A DNA stretch of 64,000 bases from Luedemannella flava (GTDB taxonomy: Bacteria; Actinomycetota; Actinomycetes; Mycobacteriales; Micromonosporaceae). The notes beneath the pieces were generated by a model. The model was not told the DNA's origin. It did no database searches and saw only the letters and a list, made by a program, of their open reading frames with translations. The stretch spans positions 1-64,000 of the forward strand of contig NZ_BAAALT010000014.1 in NCBI RefSeq assembly GCF_039528515.1, read 5' to 3'. Positions 14,139 to 22,323 of this stretch are shown here, in pieces. The position numbers were made by a program, and so were the translations under genes. The first letter of the stretch is position 1. Every line of letters begins with the position of its first letter.

Positions 14139-15080
14139 TCAGTTGCAACGCTCTAGCAACTGAATGGCGCGCCACCGCTCGACCAGTTCCTCATATGCGC
14201 TGGTAGCGGCGTCGCCGTCGCCTCGCGAGAGCGCTTGGAGGCCCGTCGCGACGAGCGAAGGTGAGTCATCTTCAGCTAACGCTTTATCCGACAAAATAGC
14301 CGTAAGCCCGCCGTAGTCGAGTTCCACGACCGAACGCGGATGAAACTCCTCCAACCACCGGGTGCTCTCCTCGACCGCCTCGGAGATCGGCACGTCACCG
14401 ACACTGCGCCGCAGGACAGACAGGGCGCGGTGGGCCCGCCGGCGGGCTTTGGAAATTTCTGTCCGGTAGCGCAGGACCTTATGGCCTGATTCGAGCGAAA
14501 ATTCTCTTTCTTCGCTATCTATGAGGACAAACCACCGGAGCGGCACGCTCCACGTCGAGATCTGCTCGTGCTGGCGGGGGGTGCCGTGCTCCAGGACCCG
14601 GGCGCCGGAGCGCCAGTCCGAGACGATCTTCTGCGCCAGGCCGGCGAGCGCCGGCGGGACGAACGCGTCCGCCAGGACGGCCGGGACGCCGTCGCGCGCG
14701 TTCAGCGCCGCCTCAGCCACCCGGACCCGCAAGTTCCACGGGCAGACGAGGAGAGTGTCGTCACCCTCCAGCACGTACGCCTCGTCGGGGATGTCGTTCA
14801 GGCGCGTCCAGCCGGCGCCCAGCGCCTCCAGGACCGAGGTGCGCTGGCGGCCCGGACCGTCGTCCGGTGTGACGACCCGGCCGTCACGCACGTACCGCCG
14901 CCAGTACTGCTGCTGTTGGCGGTCGAAAGCGCTCAACGGCTCGTACACCCGCAGGTATGCGGCGAAGAGTTGCGGCACTGCGCGATCGTCCCACGGAACG
15001 CGTCGTGGTGACCACCACGCGCGCTCTTCCGGTAGGCCCCCGCGGGGGCGGACACTGGATGGGAGGCGAAACACGATCAC
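14139..15080 (-). CDS. conserved actinobacterial protein of unknown function
   Basis: A 313-residue soluble protein. The N-terminal part (PQLFAAYLRVYEPLSAFDRQ, WTRLNDIPDEAYVLEGDD, VCPWNLRVRVAEAALN) is well ordered; the middle has WFVLIDSEEREF and a basic helix; the end is helical. No catalytic motif is evident. The GTG at 15080 has GAGGG a few bases upstream. It is divergent from the DUF3073 gene. Orthologues next to DUF3073/purM are, to my knowledge, common in related genomes. Confidence 0.65.
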   Translation of the reverse strand: MIVFRLPSSVRPRGGLPEERAWWSPRRVPWDDRAVPQLFAAYLRVYEPLSAFDRQQQQYWRRYVRDGRVVTPDDGPGRQRTSVLEALGAGWTRLNDIPDEAYVLEGDDTLLVCPWNLRVRVAEAALNARDGVPAVLADAFVPPALAGLAQKIVSDWRSGARVLEHGTPRQHEQISTWSVPLRWFVLIDSEEREFSLESGHKVLRYRTEISKARRRAHRALSVLRRSVGDVPISEAVEESTRWLEEFHPRSVVELDYGGLTAILSDKALAEDDSPSLVATGLQALSRGDGDAATSAYEELVERWRAIQLLERCN

Positions 15081-15217
15081 CTATCCCTCGCGGCGCGGCC
15101 AGGGCGAGGTGTCAAACGCCGGCCCGGCCATGTACCGTATGACCCACGAGAGATGCCTGACGTCGTCGGGGCTCGCCTTCGGGCTGCCCCGCAATTTCTG
15201 TGCGAGGGGGTCGAGCC

Positions 15218-15424
15218 ATGGGGCGCGGCCGTGCTAAGGCCAAGCAGACGAAGGTGGCCCGGGAGTTGAAGTACCACTCCCCGAACACCGACCTCGCCGC
15301 ACTTCAGCGTGAGCTGGGCGGCAGCCACCAGGTCGACGATGATTTCGACGACTCGGTGCGCGACAACGTCGACCAGGACGACGGCGCTGACGACACCGGC
15401 GACTGGGCCGCCCGACGGCGCTGA
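15218..15424 (+). CDS. DUF3073 family protein
   Basis: A 68-residue protein starting MGRGRAKAKQTKVARELKYH, then SPNTDLAALQRELGG, then an acidic Asp-rich tail. This is the DUF3073 signature, found almost only in actinobacteria and usually near purM/purF, as here. The basic N-terminus and acidic C-terminus suggest nucleic-acid or ribosome contact, but function is unknown. The ATG at 15218 follows GAGGGGG. Confidence 0.9.
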   Translation: MGRGRAKAKQTKVARELKYHSPNTDLAALQRELGGSHQVDDDFDDSVRDNVDQDDGADDTGDWAARRR

Positions 15425-15449
15425 CCCGAGCCGGGTCCGACTTCCCCGA

Positions 15450-15477
15450 ATAAGCACGCGGCGCGCCGCGTGCTTAT
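15450..15477. terminator. 28-bp perfect palindrome terminator
   Basis: Arms 15450-15463 and 15464-15477 are fully complementary with no loop (ATAAGCACGCGGCG and its complement). It lies 25 nt after DUF3073 and about 90 nt past the RiPP precursor stop on the other strand, so it can serve both. Confidence 0.7.
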
Positions 15478-15566
15478 GTTCGCGGCGTCGCTGACACATC
15501 ACGGATGCCCCGCGCGGGGGGCCGGTTCTCCGGCCACCCGCGTCGGATATCCGACCGCTTCGTGAC

Positions 15567-15758
15567 CTAACGCGGCCGATTGTTCCAGTTGTAGAACGTC
15601 GGAATGTTCTCGAAGTGGTTCCAGGCACATACGGCGCTGTCGCCTGTGCCCGCTTCGGTCCGCTGCCGCCGCGCCACATCGGCCTCCGCGATCAGCTCCG
15701 CGAGGCCCGCTGCCGCGCCGCGGACCCGATGTCGTACCGACTCACCGTGTTCCGACAT
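15567..15758 (-). CDS. RiPP precursor peptide, cyclophane (AmcA-like) type
   Basis: A 63-residue peptide. Residues 1-43 are a charged helical leader (RGAAAGLAELIAEADVARRQ). The C-terminal core, residues 44-63, is rich in aromatics and Asn: three aromatic-X-Asn triplets, F49-E-N51, F55-Y-N57 and W58-N-N60. Such triplets are the sites where radical SAM three-residue cyclophane enzymes join the ring of the aromatic residue to the side chain of the third residue. GGAGGGG lies 10 nt before the ATG. The start overlaps the maturase stop by 17 bases, so peptide and enzyme are made from one message. It resembles what is called AmcA in actinobacteria; the name is from memory, not a search. Confidence 0.8.
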   Translation of the reverse strand: MSEHGESVRHRVRGAAAGLAELIAEADVARRQRTEAGTGDSAVCAWNHFENIPTFYNWNNRPR

Positions 15759-16854
15759 GATCAAGTATCCCCTCCAGTAGTCGGATCTTGCTGTTGCGGC
15801 AGTGGTCCGTTTCGGTCCCTGTGAAGCCGCCCAGCTCGAAATACCGGTTCGCGGCGTGCGCCCCGCCGCAGAACCCGAAGTACGGGCACGTCGAGCGGCA
15901 CGCCTCGACACCCGTGACGAAGTCGGCGATCCACGGGGTGCCCGTGGCGGCGCCGGCAATGATCTCGTCAAGTGGCTGTTGGAGCACGTTCCCCGAGGTG
16001 AAGTCGCCGAACCGGGCGTCGTGGAAGCCCGCCAGCTCGGGTGAGAGCAGCACCACGGACCCGTCGTAGGCCACCGTGGGGATCGGGTCGAGCTCCCGCG
16101 GCAGGATCGCGTCGGCGGTGCCGTTCAGCTCCGCTGCCGCGTACCGCAGGGTCCACTCGATCTCGCGGACATGGATGCGGGGCGCGCGCCGCCACGCCCC
16201 GACCAGCTCCGCCCAGAACGCCCGGACCTCGTCCGAGCCGTGCGCGTTCGGCCGGTGGTTGACCCCCTCGCGCTCCTCGATGTTGACGCCGAGCACGTCG
16301 CACCCGAGCTCAAGGAAGTACGCGTAGAGCTCCGCGGCCATGCCGGGCCGCGGGTCGGTCACCACCGCGAGCGCCGAGAACGGCAGCCCGTGCCGGCGAA
16401 GCGCTTCGATGCCCTTCATGATTTTCTGGTACGCCGGTTGGCCAGCCCGGTCGACGCGGTCGCCGTTACGCGCCTCCGGCCCGTCCAGGCTCACGCTCAC
16501 CCGCATCTCGTGATCGCCGAAGAACTCACACCACGCGTCGTCGATGAGCGTGGCGTTCGTCTGCACGTGATGCTCGACGCCCGCGAAGGGCGCCATCAGC
16601 CGGGCGAGCTGCTCCCGGCCGGCGGCGAGCGGCTCGCCACCGTGCCAGACGACCGAGAAGCGGTCGTTGTCGCGGGCCCAGAGATTGACCGTGGCGGCCA
16701 CCGCTTCGGCGACCGCCACGCTCATCGGACGCCGCTGCGCCCGCAAAGGCAGATAACAGTAGGAACAGTCGAGGTTACAAAGCGTGGTGGGCTGCATGAC
16801 CACGTAACCAGGGACCGCGGCGATGCCGCGCATGCCGCTCCACTCCTGCGACAC
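15742..16854 (-). CDS. radical SAM/SPASM peptide maturase (cyclophane-forming type)
   Basis: A 370-residue enzyme. C26-x3-C30-x2-C33 (CNLDCSYCY) binds the SAM [4Fe-4S] cluster, and VVWHGGEPL is the GGEP motif of the fold. The C-terminal SPASM region has CRSTCPYFGFCGGAHAANRY and ETDHCRNSK, with the spaced cysteines for auxiliary clusters and a GG(A/G)...NRYFE...TET pattern shared with GrrM/AmcB-like maturases. Role: C-C crosslinking of aromatic-X-Asn motifs in the neighbouring precursor. The GTG at 16854 has GGGGAGGGG 5 nt upstream. No exporter or protease gene is adjacent; only precursor and maturase are present. Confidence 0.88.
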   Translation of the reverse strand: MSQEWSGMRGIAAVPGYVVMQPTTLCNLDCSYCYLPLRAQRRPMSVAVAEAVAATVNLWARDNDRFSVVWHGGEPLAAGREQLARLMAPFAGVEHHVQTNATLIDDAWCEFFGDHEMRVSVSLDGPEARNGDRVDRAGQPAYQKIMKGIEALRRHGLPFSALAVVTDPRPGMAAELYAYFLELGCDVLGVNIEEREGVNHRPNAHGSDEVRAFWAELVGAWRRAPRIHVREIEWTLRYAAAELNGTADAILPRELDPIPTVAYDGSVVLLSPELAGFHDARFGDFTSGNVLQQPLDEIIAGAATGTPWIADFVTGVEACRSTCPYFGFCGGAHAANRYFELGGFTGTETDHCRNSKIRLLEGILDHVGTR

Positions 16855-16995
16855 GGACCCCTCCCCGCAACCAGAGTCCGGGCGCGGAGAGCGCGACGCT
16901 GCGCCGACAACGCGGCGGACTGGGGGCGTGTCGTTTCAGGCTAAGCCCTGCATGCGAATCGGATAAGTCCCTCACCCGGCCAAATCGCCGGACGG

Positions 16996-18147
16996 TCAGC
17001 CGCGAGTGTGAGATCCGATCATTTGCACCTCGCCGGTGCCCTCGACCACCTCGCCGACAGCCCACGCCTCAAGGCCGCGCCCGCGCAGGAACGCGAGGGC
17101 CCGCTCGTGGTCGGCGGCGGAGACGATCGTCATCATGCCCACGCCCATGTTGAACGTGGTCTCCATCTCGGCCTGGTCGATGCGGCCGCGCGTCTGCACG
17201 AGGTCGAAGATGGGCTGCGGGCGCCAGGTGGCGCGGTCGACGATCGCGTCGACGTTGTCCGGCAGGACCCGGACCAGGTTGCCCGCGATGCCGCCGCCGG
17301 TGATGTGGGCCAGCGCGCGGACCTCGGTCTCCTTGATGAGGTCCAGGCAGTCCCGGGCGTAGATCTTGGTGGGGGTGAGCAGCTCCTCGCCGAGCGTGCG
17401 CTGGTGGCCGAACTCCTCGACGACCGTGTCCAGGCGCAGCCGGGCCATGCCGAGCAGCACGTGCCGGACCAGCGAGTAGCCGTTCGAGTGCAGGCCGGAG
17501 GAGCCCATGGCGATGACGACGTCGCCGACCTCGACGCGGTCGCGGCCGAGGATCTGGTCCTCCTCCACGACGCCGACGCCCGTGGCGCTCAGGTCGTACT
17601 CATCCGGGCGGAGCACACCCGGGTGCTCGGCCGTCTCGCCGCCCAGCAGGGCGCAGCCCGCGTACCGGCAGCCGTCGGCGATGCCGGCGCCGATCTCGGC
17701 GACCTTCTCCGGCACGACCTCGCCGCAGGCGATGTAGTCGAGCAGGAACAGCGGCTCGGCGCCGCACGCCACCAGGTCGTCCACGACCATCGCGACCAGG
17801 TCGATGCCGACCGTGTCGTGGATGTCGAGCGCCTGGGCGATCACGAGCTTCGTGCCGACGCCGTCGGTCGACGAGGCCAGGATCGGGTTCTGGTACTTCT
17901 TAGTGTCCAGGCGGAACAGGCCCGCGAAGCCGCCGATGTCGCCGAGCACCTCGGGGCGCATCGTGCGGTGCACCTTCGACTTGAGCAGCTCCACCGCCTG
18001 CTCGCCGGCGTGGATGGACACGCCTGCCTCGGCGTACGTCACCGTCCGGGGACGACGGTTGCCGTCGCCGTCATGGCCCCGACGGCCATTGCCAGCGGCG
18101 CGACCGGCTGCGTTGCCGGCGTCCGAGCGCTCAGTCACGTGCGTCAC
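16996..18147 (-). CDS. purM: phosphoribosylformylglycinamidine cyclo-ligase
   Basis: A 383-residue AIR synthetase (FGAM + ATP to AIR). Motifs: TYAEAGVSIHAGEQAVELLK, SSTDGVGTKLVIAQAL, GIDLVAMVVDDLVACGAEPLF, GGETAEHPGV, GSSGLHSNGYSLVR and HITGGGIAGNL. The GTG at 18147 is chosen for GGGGAG 5 nt upstream; it gives an N-terminal 30-residue Gly/Arg-rich extension. It lies 40 bp after purF on the same strand, so the two form an operon. Confidence 0.95.
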   Translation of the reverse strand: MTHVTERSDAGNAAGRAAGNGRRGHDGDGNRRPRTVTYAEAGVSIHAGEQAVELLKSKVHRTMRPEVLGDIGGFAGLFRLDTKKYQNPILASSTDGVGTKLVIAQALDIHDTVGIDLVAMVVDDLVACGAEPLFLLDYIACGEVVPEKVAEIGAGIADGCRYAGCALLGGETAEHPGVLRPDEYDLSATGVGVVEEDQILGRDRVEVGDVVIAMGSSGLHSNGYSLVRHVLLGMARLRLDTVVEEFGHQRTLGEELLTPTKIYARDCLDLIKETEVRALAHITGGGIAGNLVRVLPDNVDAIVDRATWRPQPIFDLVQTRGRIDQAEMETTFNMGVGMMTIVSAADHERALAFLRGRGLEAWAVGEVVEGTGEVQMIGSHTRG

Positions 18148-18187
18148 GGTACTCCCCTTGTGGTGCGTTGTGGACCTTGAGTGAGTC

Positions 18188-19744
18188 TCAGGGGCGCAGA
18201 AGCGCGCCCTCGCCGCCCGGGCTGGCGGCCAACGGGCCGTCCGCCAGAGAGACCGCGCCGGTGTCCGCGGAGCGCCGCGGAACGGTCTCCAGCAGGTGCT
18301 TCCCGATGAGATCGTCATCGGGCAGCGGGATCGGGTAGACACCGTCGAAACAGGCCCGGCAGAGCCGGGACTTGGGCTGCTCGGTGGCCGCGATCAGACC
18401 GTCGAGCGAGACGTAGCCGAGCGAGTCGGCGCCGATGGACCGGCGGATGCCCTCCACGTCGAGACCATTGGCCAGCAGCTCCGCGCGGGTGGCGAAGTCG
18501 ATGCCGTAGAAGCACGGCCACTTCACCGGCGGGGACGAGATGCGCACGTGCACCTCGATCGCGCCCGCCTCGCGCAGCATCCGCACCTGGGCGCGCTGGG
18601 TGTTGCCGCGCACGATCGAGTCGTCGACGACGACGATCCGCTTGCCCCGGATCACGTCCCGCAGCGGGTTGAGCTTGAGCCGGATGCCCAGCTGACGGAT
18701 GGTCTGGCTGGGCTGGATGAAGGTGCGGCCCACGTACGCGTTCTTCGTCAGACCGGCGCTGTACGGGATGCCGGAGGCCTCGGCGTAGCCGATGGCGGCG
18801 GGGATGCCCGACTCGGGCACGCCGATCACCAGGTCGGCCTCGGCCGGGTGCTCCTTGGACAGCGTGCGGCCCACCTGGACGCGCGCCGAGTAGACGTTGC
18901 GGCCGGCGATCGTCGTGTCGGGACGCGCCAGGTACACGTACTCGAAAAGGCAGCCCTTGGGCTCGGGCGTGGCCCAGCGGCTCGACCGCAGCCCGTGCTC
19001 GTCGATCGCGATGAGCTCGCCCGGCTCGACCTCGCGCACGAAGCTCGCGCCGACCGTGTCCAGCGCCGCCGTCTCGCTCGCGACGACCCAGCCGCGCTCC
19101 AGGCGGCCGAGGACGAGCGGGCGCACGCCCTGCGCGTCGCGTGCCGCGTACAGCGTCTCCTCGTCCATGAAGACGAAGCTGAACGCGCCGCGGACCGTGG
19201 GCAGGATCTCCAGTGCGGCCTGCTCGACGGAGACGTCGGGCTGGGCGGCCAGCAGGCTGGTCACGAGGCCGGTGTCGGAGGTGGCGCCCGGGTCGAGGTC
19301 GAGGCCCGCCGCGCGGCGGAACAACTCGGCCGTGTTCACCAGGTTGCCGTTGTGGGCCAGCGCGATCGTGGTGCCGCCGCGGCTGTCCGACCCGCCGACG
19401 GGCGTGGCGCGCAGCGTCGGCTGGGCGTTCTCCCAGGTCGAGGCGCCGGTCGTGGAGTAGCGCGTGTGACCGATCGCGATGTGGCCGCGCAGGCTGGACA
19501 GGGTGGCCTCGTCGAAGACCTGGGACACGAGGCCGAGGTCCTTGTAGACGACGACCGACCGGCCGTCGGAGACGGCGATGCCGGCGGCCTCCTGGCCCCG
19601 GTGCTGCAGGGCGTAGAGCCCGAAGTAGGTCAGCTTGGCGACCTCTTCGCCGGGGGCCCACACGCCGAAGACCCCACAGGCATCCTGCGGGCCTGGCCTG
19701 AGTGGATCGAGGTCATGGCTCAGCTTGCCGTCGCCTCGGGGCAC
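18188..19744 (-). CDS. purF: amidophosphoribosyltransferase
   Basis: A 518-residue enzyme that makes phosphoribosylamine from PRPP and glutamine, the first committed purine step. C23 in PQDACGVFGVWAPGE is the Ntn nucleophile, so the first 22 residues are a propeptide. LALHN and the glutaminase core follow, then PRTase motifs ending in IVVVDDSIVRGNTQRA. Cysteines in KWPCFYGID and RLCRACFDG fit the [4Fe-4S] type of Bacillus/actinobacteria. The GTG start has GAGGAG upstream. Confidence 0.96.
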   Translation of the reverse strand: MPRGDGKLSHDLDPLRPGPQDACGVFGVWAPGEEVAKLTYFGLYALQHRGQEAAGIAVSDGRSVVVYKDLGLVSQVFDEATLSSLRGHIAIGHTRYSTTGASTWENAQPTLRATPVGGSDSRGGTTIALAHNGNLVNTAELFRRAAGLDLDPGATSDTGLVTSLLAAQPDVSVEQAALEILPTVRGAFSFVFMDEETLYAARDAQGVRPLVLGRLERGWVVASETAALDTVGASFVREVEPGELIAIDEHGLRSSRWATPEPKGCLFEYVYLARPDTTIAGRNVYSARVQVGRTLSKEHPAEADLVIGVPESGIPAAIGYAEASGIPYSAGLTKNAYVGRTFIQPSQTIRQLGIRLKLNPLRDVIRGKRIVVVDDSIVRGNTQRAQVRMLREAGAIEVHVRISSPPVKWPCFYGIDFATRAELLANGLDVEGIRRSIGADSLGYVSLDGLIAATEQPKSRLCRACFDGVYPIPLPDDDLIGKHLLETVPRRSADTGAVSLADGPLAASPGGEGALLRP

Positions 19745-19914
19745 CTTTGCCGCTCCTCGTCACATGGGGCGTTGGGGGTCATCCATCGGGGTCACCCCCG
19801 TTGTGCGCATCAGTCTACGCGAGCCTGCGTGGATAACGGACCGCCATCATCCCTGTGCTTTGGGTAGTCGGTCAAGCGCCGAGCGTGTTGTTCCGCCCCG
19901 TACTCACCGCATTT

Positions 19915-20358
19915 TTAGGGTTTCTCTGGCCAACACGGGAGATACCCGCTCAGGTCAGCCCGGATACCGCTCTTGATGACCTTGTTCTCCGCGACCGCGT
20001 CCGCCCAGCTGAGAATGCCGGTGGCTAATTTCACAAAAGTGATCGGATCGGTCTCAATGACATTGGGCGGCGTGCCGCGCGTATGCCGCGGACCCTCGAC
20101 GCACTGAATCGCGCCATAAGGAGGAACCCGCAACTCCACCGAACGGCCGGGCGCCTGCCGGGACAGGCCCCACAACAAGGCACGGACCGCATCACGGAGG
20201 ACGTCGCGCACCGGTTCCCGGTCAACCTCAAGATCTGCGAGTACGGCGGGCACGGCGGCCCAATTGACCTGACGTTCGGACACGTCGGGACGATACGACC
20301 CGAGTCGTGGGTCACCGGCGGCAGGTCTGGGTCGCGGGAGGGTGACCGGACAGGGCAT
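19915..20358 (-). CDS. sterol-carrier-like (SCP2-related) protein
   Basis: A 147-residue protein of the actinobacterial sterol-carrier family type: VNWAAVPAVLADLEVDREP, RDAVRALLWGLSRQAPGRSVELRVPPYGAIQC, NVIETDPITFVKLATG and WADAVAENKVIKSGIRADLS, with the lipid-binding SCP2-like ending. A role in lipid binding is inferred. The ATG at 20358 is the first that leaves a sensible N-terminus. It is divergent from the next gene with 66 bp between. Confidence 0.7.
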   Translation of the reverse strand: MPCPVTLPRPRPAAGDPRLGSYRPDVSERQVNWAAVPAVLADLEVDREPVRDVLRDAVRALLWGLSRQAPGRSVELRVPPYGAIQCVEGPRHTRGTPPNVIETDPITFVKLATGILSWADAVAENKVIKSGIRADLSGYLPCWPEKP

Positions 20359-20424
20359 AGTTGCCTGCGGTGCTCTTTTGGGGAGCGGGTCGTGCGCGGC
20401 CGAAGATCGGGAGGGGCGGTAGGT

Positions 20425-22233
20425 GTGAATACGCACCGACAAGCGTGGATCATCCGCGCCAGCATTATGGCGGTGGCCGCTGCCGCCGCCCTGCTCGGCT
20501 CCGCCTCACCGGCCCTCGCTGATCCGATGGAGCCGGCCATCAACATCGTGAACTTCTCGAACGCGTCACTGCGGTCCGGTGAGACCGCCACTCTGACGTA
20601 CACGGTCACGAATAACAACAACGCGCCGACCGACTCGCAGTCGGTGACCATCAAGGTCAAGACGCCGGACGGCGCGACCTGCAGCGGCAAGTGCAGCTTC
20701 ACGCAGGCGATCGCCAACGGCTCCACGTCGGGCAACTTCGTCGCCACGATCAAGGCCGGCAACCTCAGTCCCGGCCAGACGAAGAGCGGCCAGATCGAGA
20801 TCACCGCCTCGGTGGCCGGTGAGTCGACGTCGCAGACCGTGGACCTCACTATCACCGGTCCTGACCAGGTTCCGTCGGTTCCCAAGGTGTCCGGCACCAT
20901 CACGAACAAGACGACTGGTGAGCCGGTCTCCGGAGCCAAGGTCTATCTGCAGGATTCGGCACAGACGACGTGGGAGACCGCGACCGACAGCAAGGGTCGC
21001 TTCTCCTTCACCTCCACCACCGACAAGCCCATCCTGCCCGGCATCCTGTCGCTGCTGGCCGAGAAGAGCGGCTGGGAGCAGGGGACGAAGGGGCCCACGG
21101 GTGTGGCCGGTCAGGCGGTCACCGTCCAGATGACGATGGAGGGTCCGCCGTCGACAGCGACTCCCTCTATCGCGGCGACCGACAACCCGCTGCCGTCCGA
21201 CGAGGCCAGCGCTGAGCCCGGCGCGGGTGACATCTCGAACGCCAGCGCGCCCGGCAACGACGAGGGTGGCGGCCTGTCCTGGGTCCTCATCGCCATCGGT
21301 GGCGTGCTCGTGCTGCTCGGCATCGGCGCGATCGTCCTGCTGTTCATGCGCCGCAAGGGCGACGACGCGGAAGAGGAGCACGACGGCACCGCGATCAAGC
21401 CGCGCGGCGGTCGTCCCGGCGGCCCGCCGCCGCGCGTCGGCAACCCGCGCCCCGGCCCGGGCGGCCCACGGCGCGCCAACGCGGCCGAGCCGACCTCCGT
21501 GATGCGCCGGCCCGAGCCGGTGGGCGCCCGCAACGACGCCACGATGATCACCCGGTCGCCGCTGGCCGACATGCCGCGCTCGCCCATGGGCGCGCCCGGG
21601 CCCGGCCTGGCCGACGCGCCGACCATGATGCACGGCCGCGTGCCCACCGACCAGAACGACCCGTACGCCTCGCCGGTCCGCCCGGCGCAGGGTGGCCAGG
21701 GCGGCTACGGCGCCCAGGCCCCGGGCGGCTACCCGCAGTCCCAGCAGGGCTACGGCCAGGGCGGCCCTCAGCAGCCCGGCTACGGCGCCCCCGCCGGCGG
21801 CTACGGCCGACCCGGCTACGGCGACCAGTCCGGTGGCGCCCCGACCGGCGAATACTCGCCGGCCGGCGGCTACAGCGGCGGCGGTTACGGCTCCCCGGCC
21901 GCGCGGCCCTCGTCCGGCGGCGGCTACGACCAGGGCGGCGGTTACGGCGGCTACCAGGCCCCGCAGCAGCCCACCACGCCCGAGCCGAGCTACGGCGACG
22001 ACTCGGCCTACAGCCGGTACCCCGGTGGCCAGGACAGCTACGCCGGTGGCCAGCAGGGCTACCGCGGCGGCGACGCCTACGGCCAGCAGGGCGGCTACGA
22101 CTACCCGACGCAGCAGCCTCCGGCGCAGCAGCAGCCCAACGACTACGGCTACGACCAGTACGGCGGCAACCAGCCGCGGCACGGCTCCCGGCCGCCGCAG
22201 GGCGACCGGCGCCTCGACTGGCTCGAGGACTGA
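20425..22233 (+). CDS. cell-surface protein with one TM and a Gly/Tyr/Gln-rich cytosolic tail
   Basis: A 602-residue protein. Signal peptide 1-37 (IIRASIMAVAAAAALLG to ALAD); a CARDB/Big-like beta domain (INIVNFSNASLRSGETATLTY); a carboxypeptidase-regulatory-like domain (VSGTITNKTTGEPVSGAKVY to FTSTTDKP); a Ser/Ala linker; one membrane helix (LSWVLIAIGGVLVLLGIGAI, about 290-315) followed by MRRKGDD; then about 280 residues of low complexity, first Pro/Arg rich and then Gly-Gly-Tyr/Gln-Gln-Pro repeats (GYGQGGPQQPGYGAP). The tail resembles prion-like disordered regions. The GTG at 20425 has GAGGGG 8 nt upstream. Function unknown. Confidence 0.75.
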   Translation: MNTHRQAWIIRASIMAVAAAAALLGSASPALADPMEPAINIVNFSNASLRSGETATLTYTVTNNNNAPTDSQSVTIKVKTPDGATCSGKCSFTQAIANGSTSGNFVATIKAGNLSPGQTKSGQIEITASVAGESTSQTVDLTITGPDQVPSVPKVSGTITNKTTGEPVSGAKVYLQDSAQTTWETATDSKGRFSFTSTTDKPILPGILSLLAEKSGWEQGTKGPTGVAGQAVTVQMTMEGPPSTATPSIAATDNPLPSDEASAEPGAGDISNASAPGNDEGGGLSWVLIAIGGVLVLLGIGAIVLLFMRRKGDDAEEEHDGTAIKPRGGRPGGPPPRVGNPRPGPGGPRRANAAEPTSVMRRPEPVGARNDATMITRSPLADMPRSPMGAPGPGLADAPTMMHGRVPTDQNDPYASPVRPAQGGQGGYGAQAPGGYPQSQQGYGQGGPQQPGYGAPAGGYGRPGYGDQSGGAPTGEYSPAGGYSGGGYGSPAARPSSGGGYDQGGGYGGYQAPQQPTTPEPSYGDDSAYSRYPGGQDSYAGGQQGYRGGDAYGQQGGYDYPTQQPPAQQQPNDYGYDQYGGNQPRHGSRPPQGDRRLDWLED

Positions 22234-22248
22234 CCCGGTAGGAACATC

Positions 22249-22284
22249 CGAAGCCGGCACGACGATCACGTCGTGCCGGCTTCG
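22249..22284. terminator. 16-bp perfect stem terminator
   Basis: CGAAGCCGGCACGACG (22249-22264) pairs with 22269-22284 around ATCA, between two convergent genes. Confidence 0.8.
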
Positions 22285-22323
22285 CCGTTCTGACGGTCCT
22301 ACGCGCCGGGAATCGCCGGACCG

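Noticed and set aside
15759..15971. Longer version of the RiPP precursor starting at 15971
   Set aside because: The extension runs through the maturase gene in another frame; GGAGGGG before the ATG at 15758 supports the short peptide.
19745..19914. Purine riboswitch before purF
   Set aside because: No recognisable aptamer core or expression-platform hairpin; only an ordinary -10-like TAGACT on the minus strand.
20566..22269. 567-codon minus-strand frame opposite the surface-protein gene
   Set aside because: Val/Ala/Arg-only composition produced by the GC-rich repeats on the other strand; no start signal or domain.
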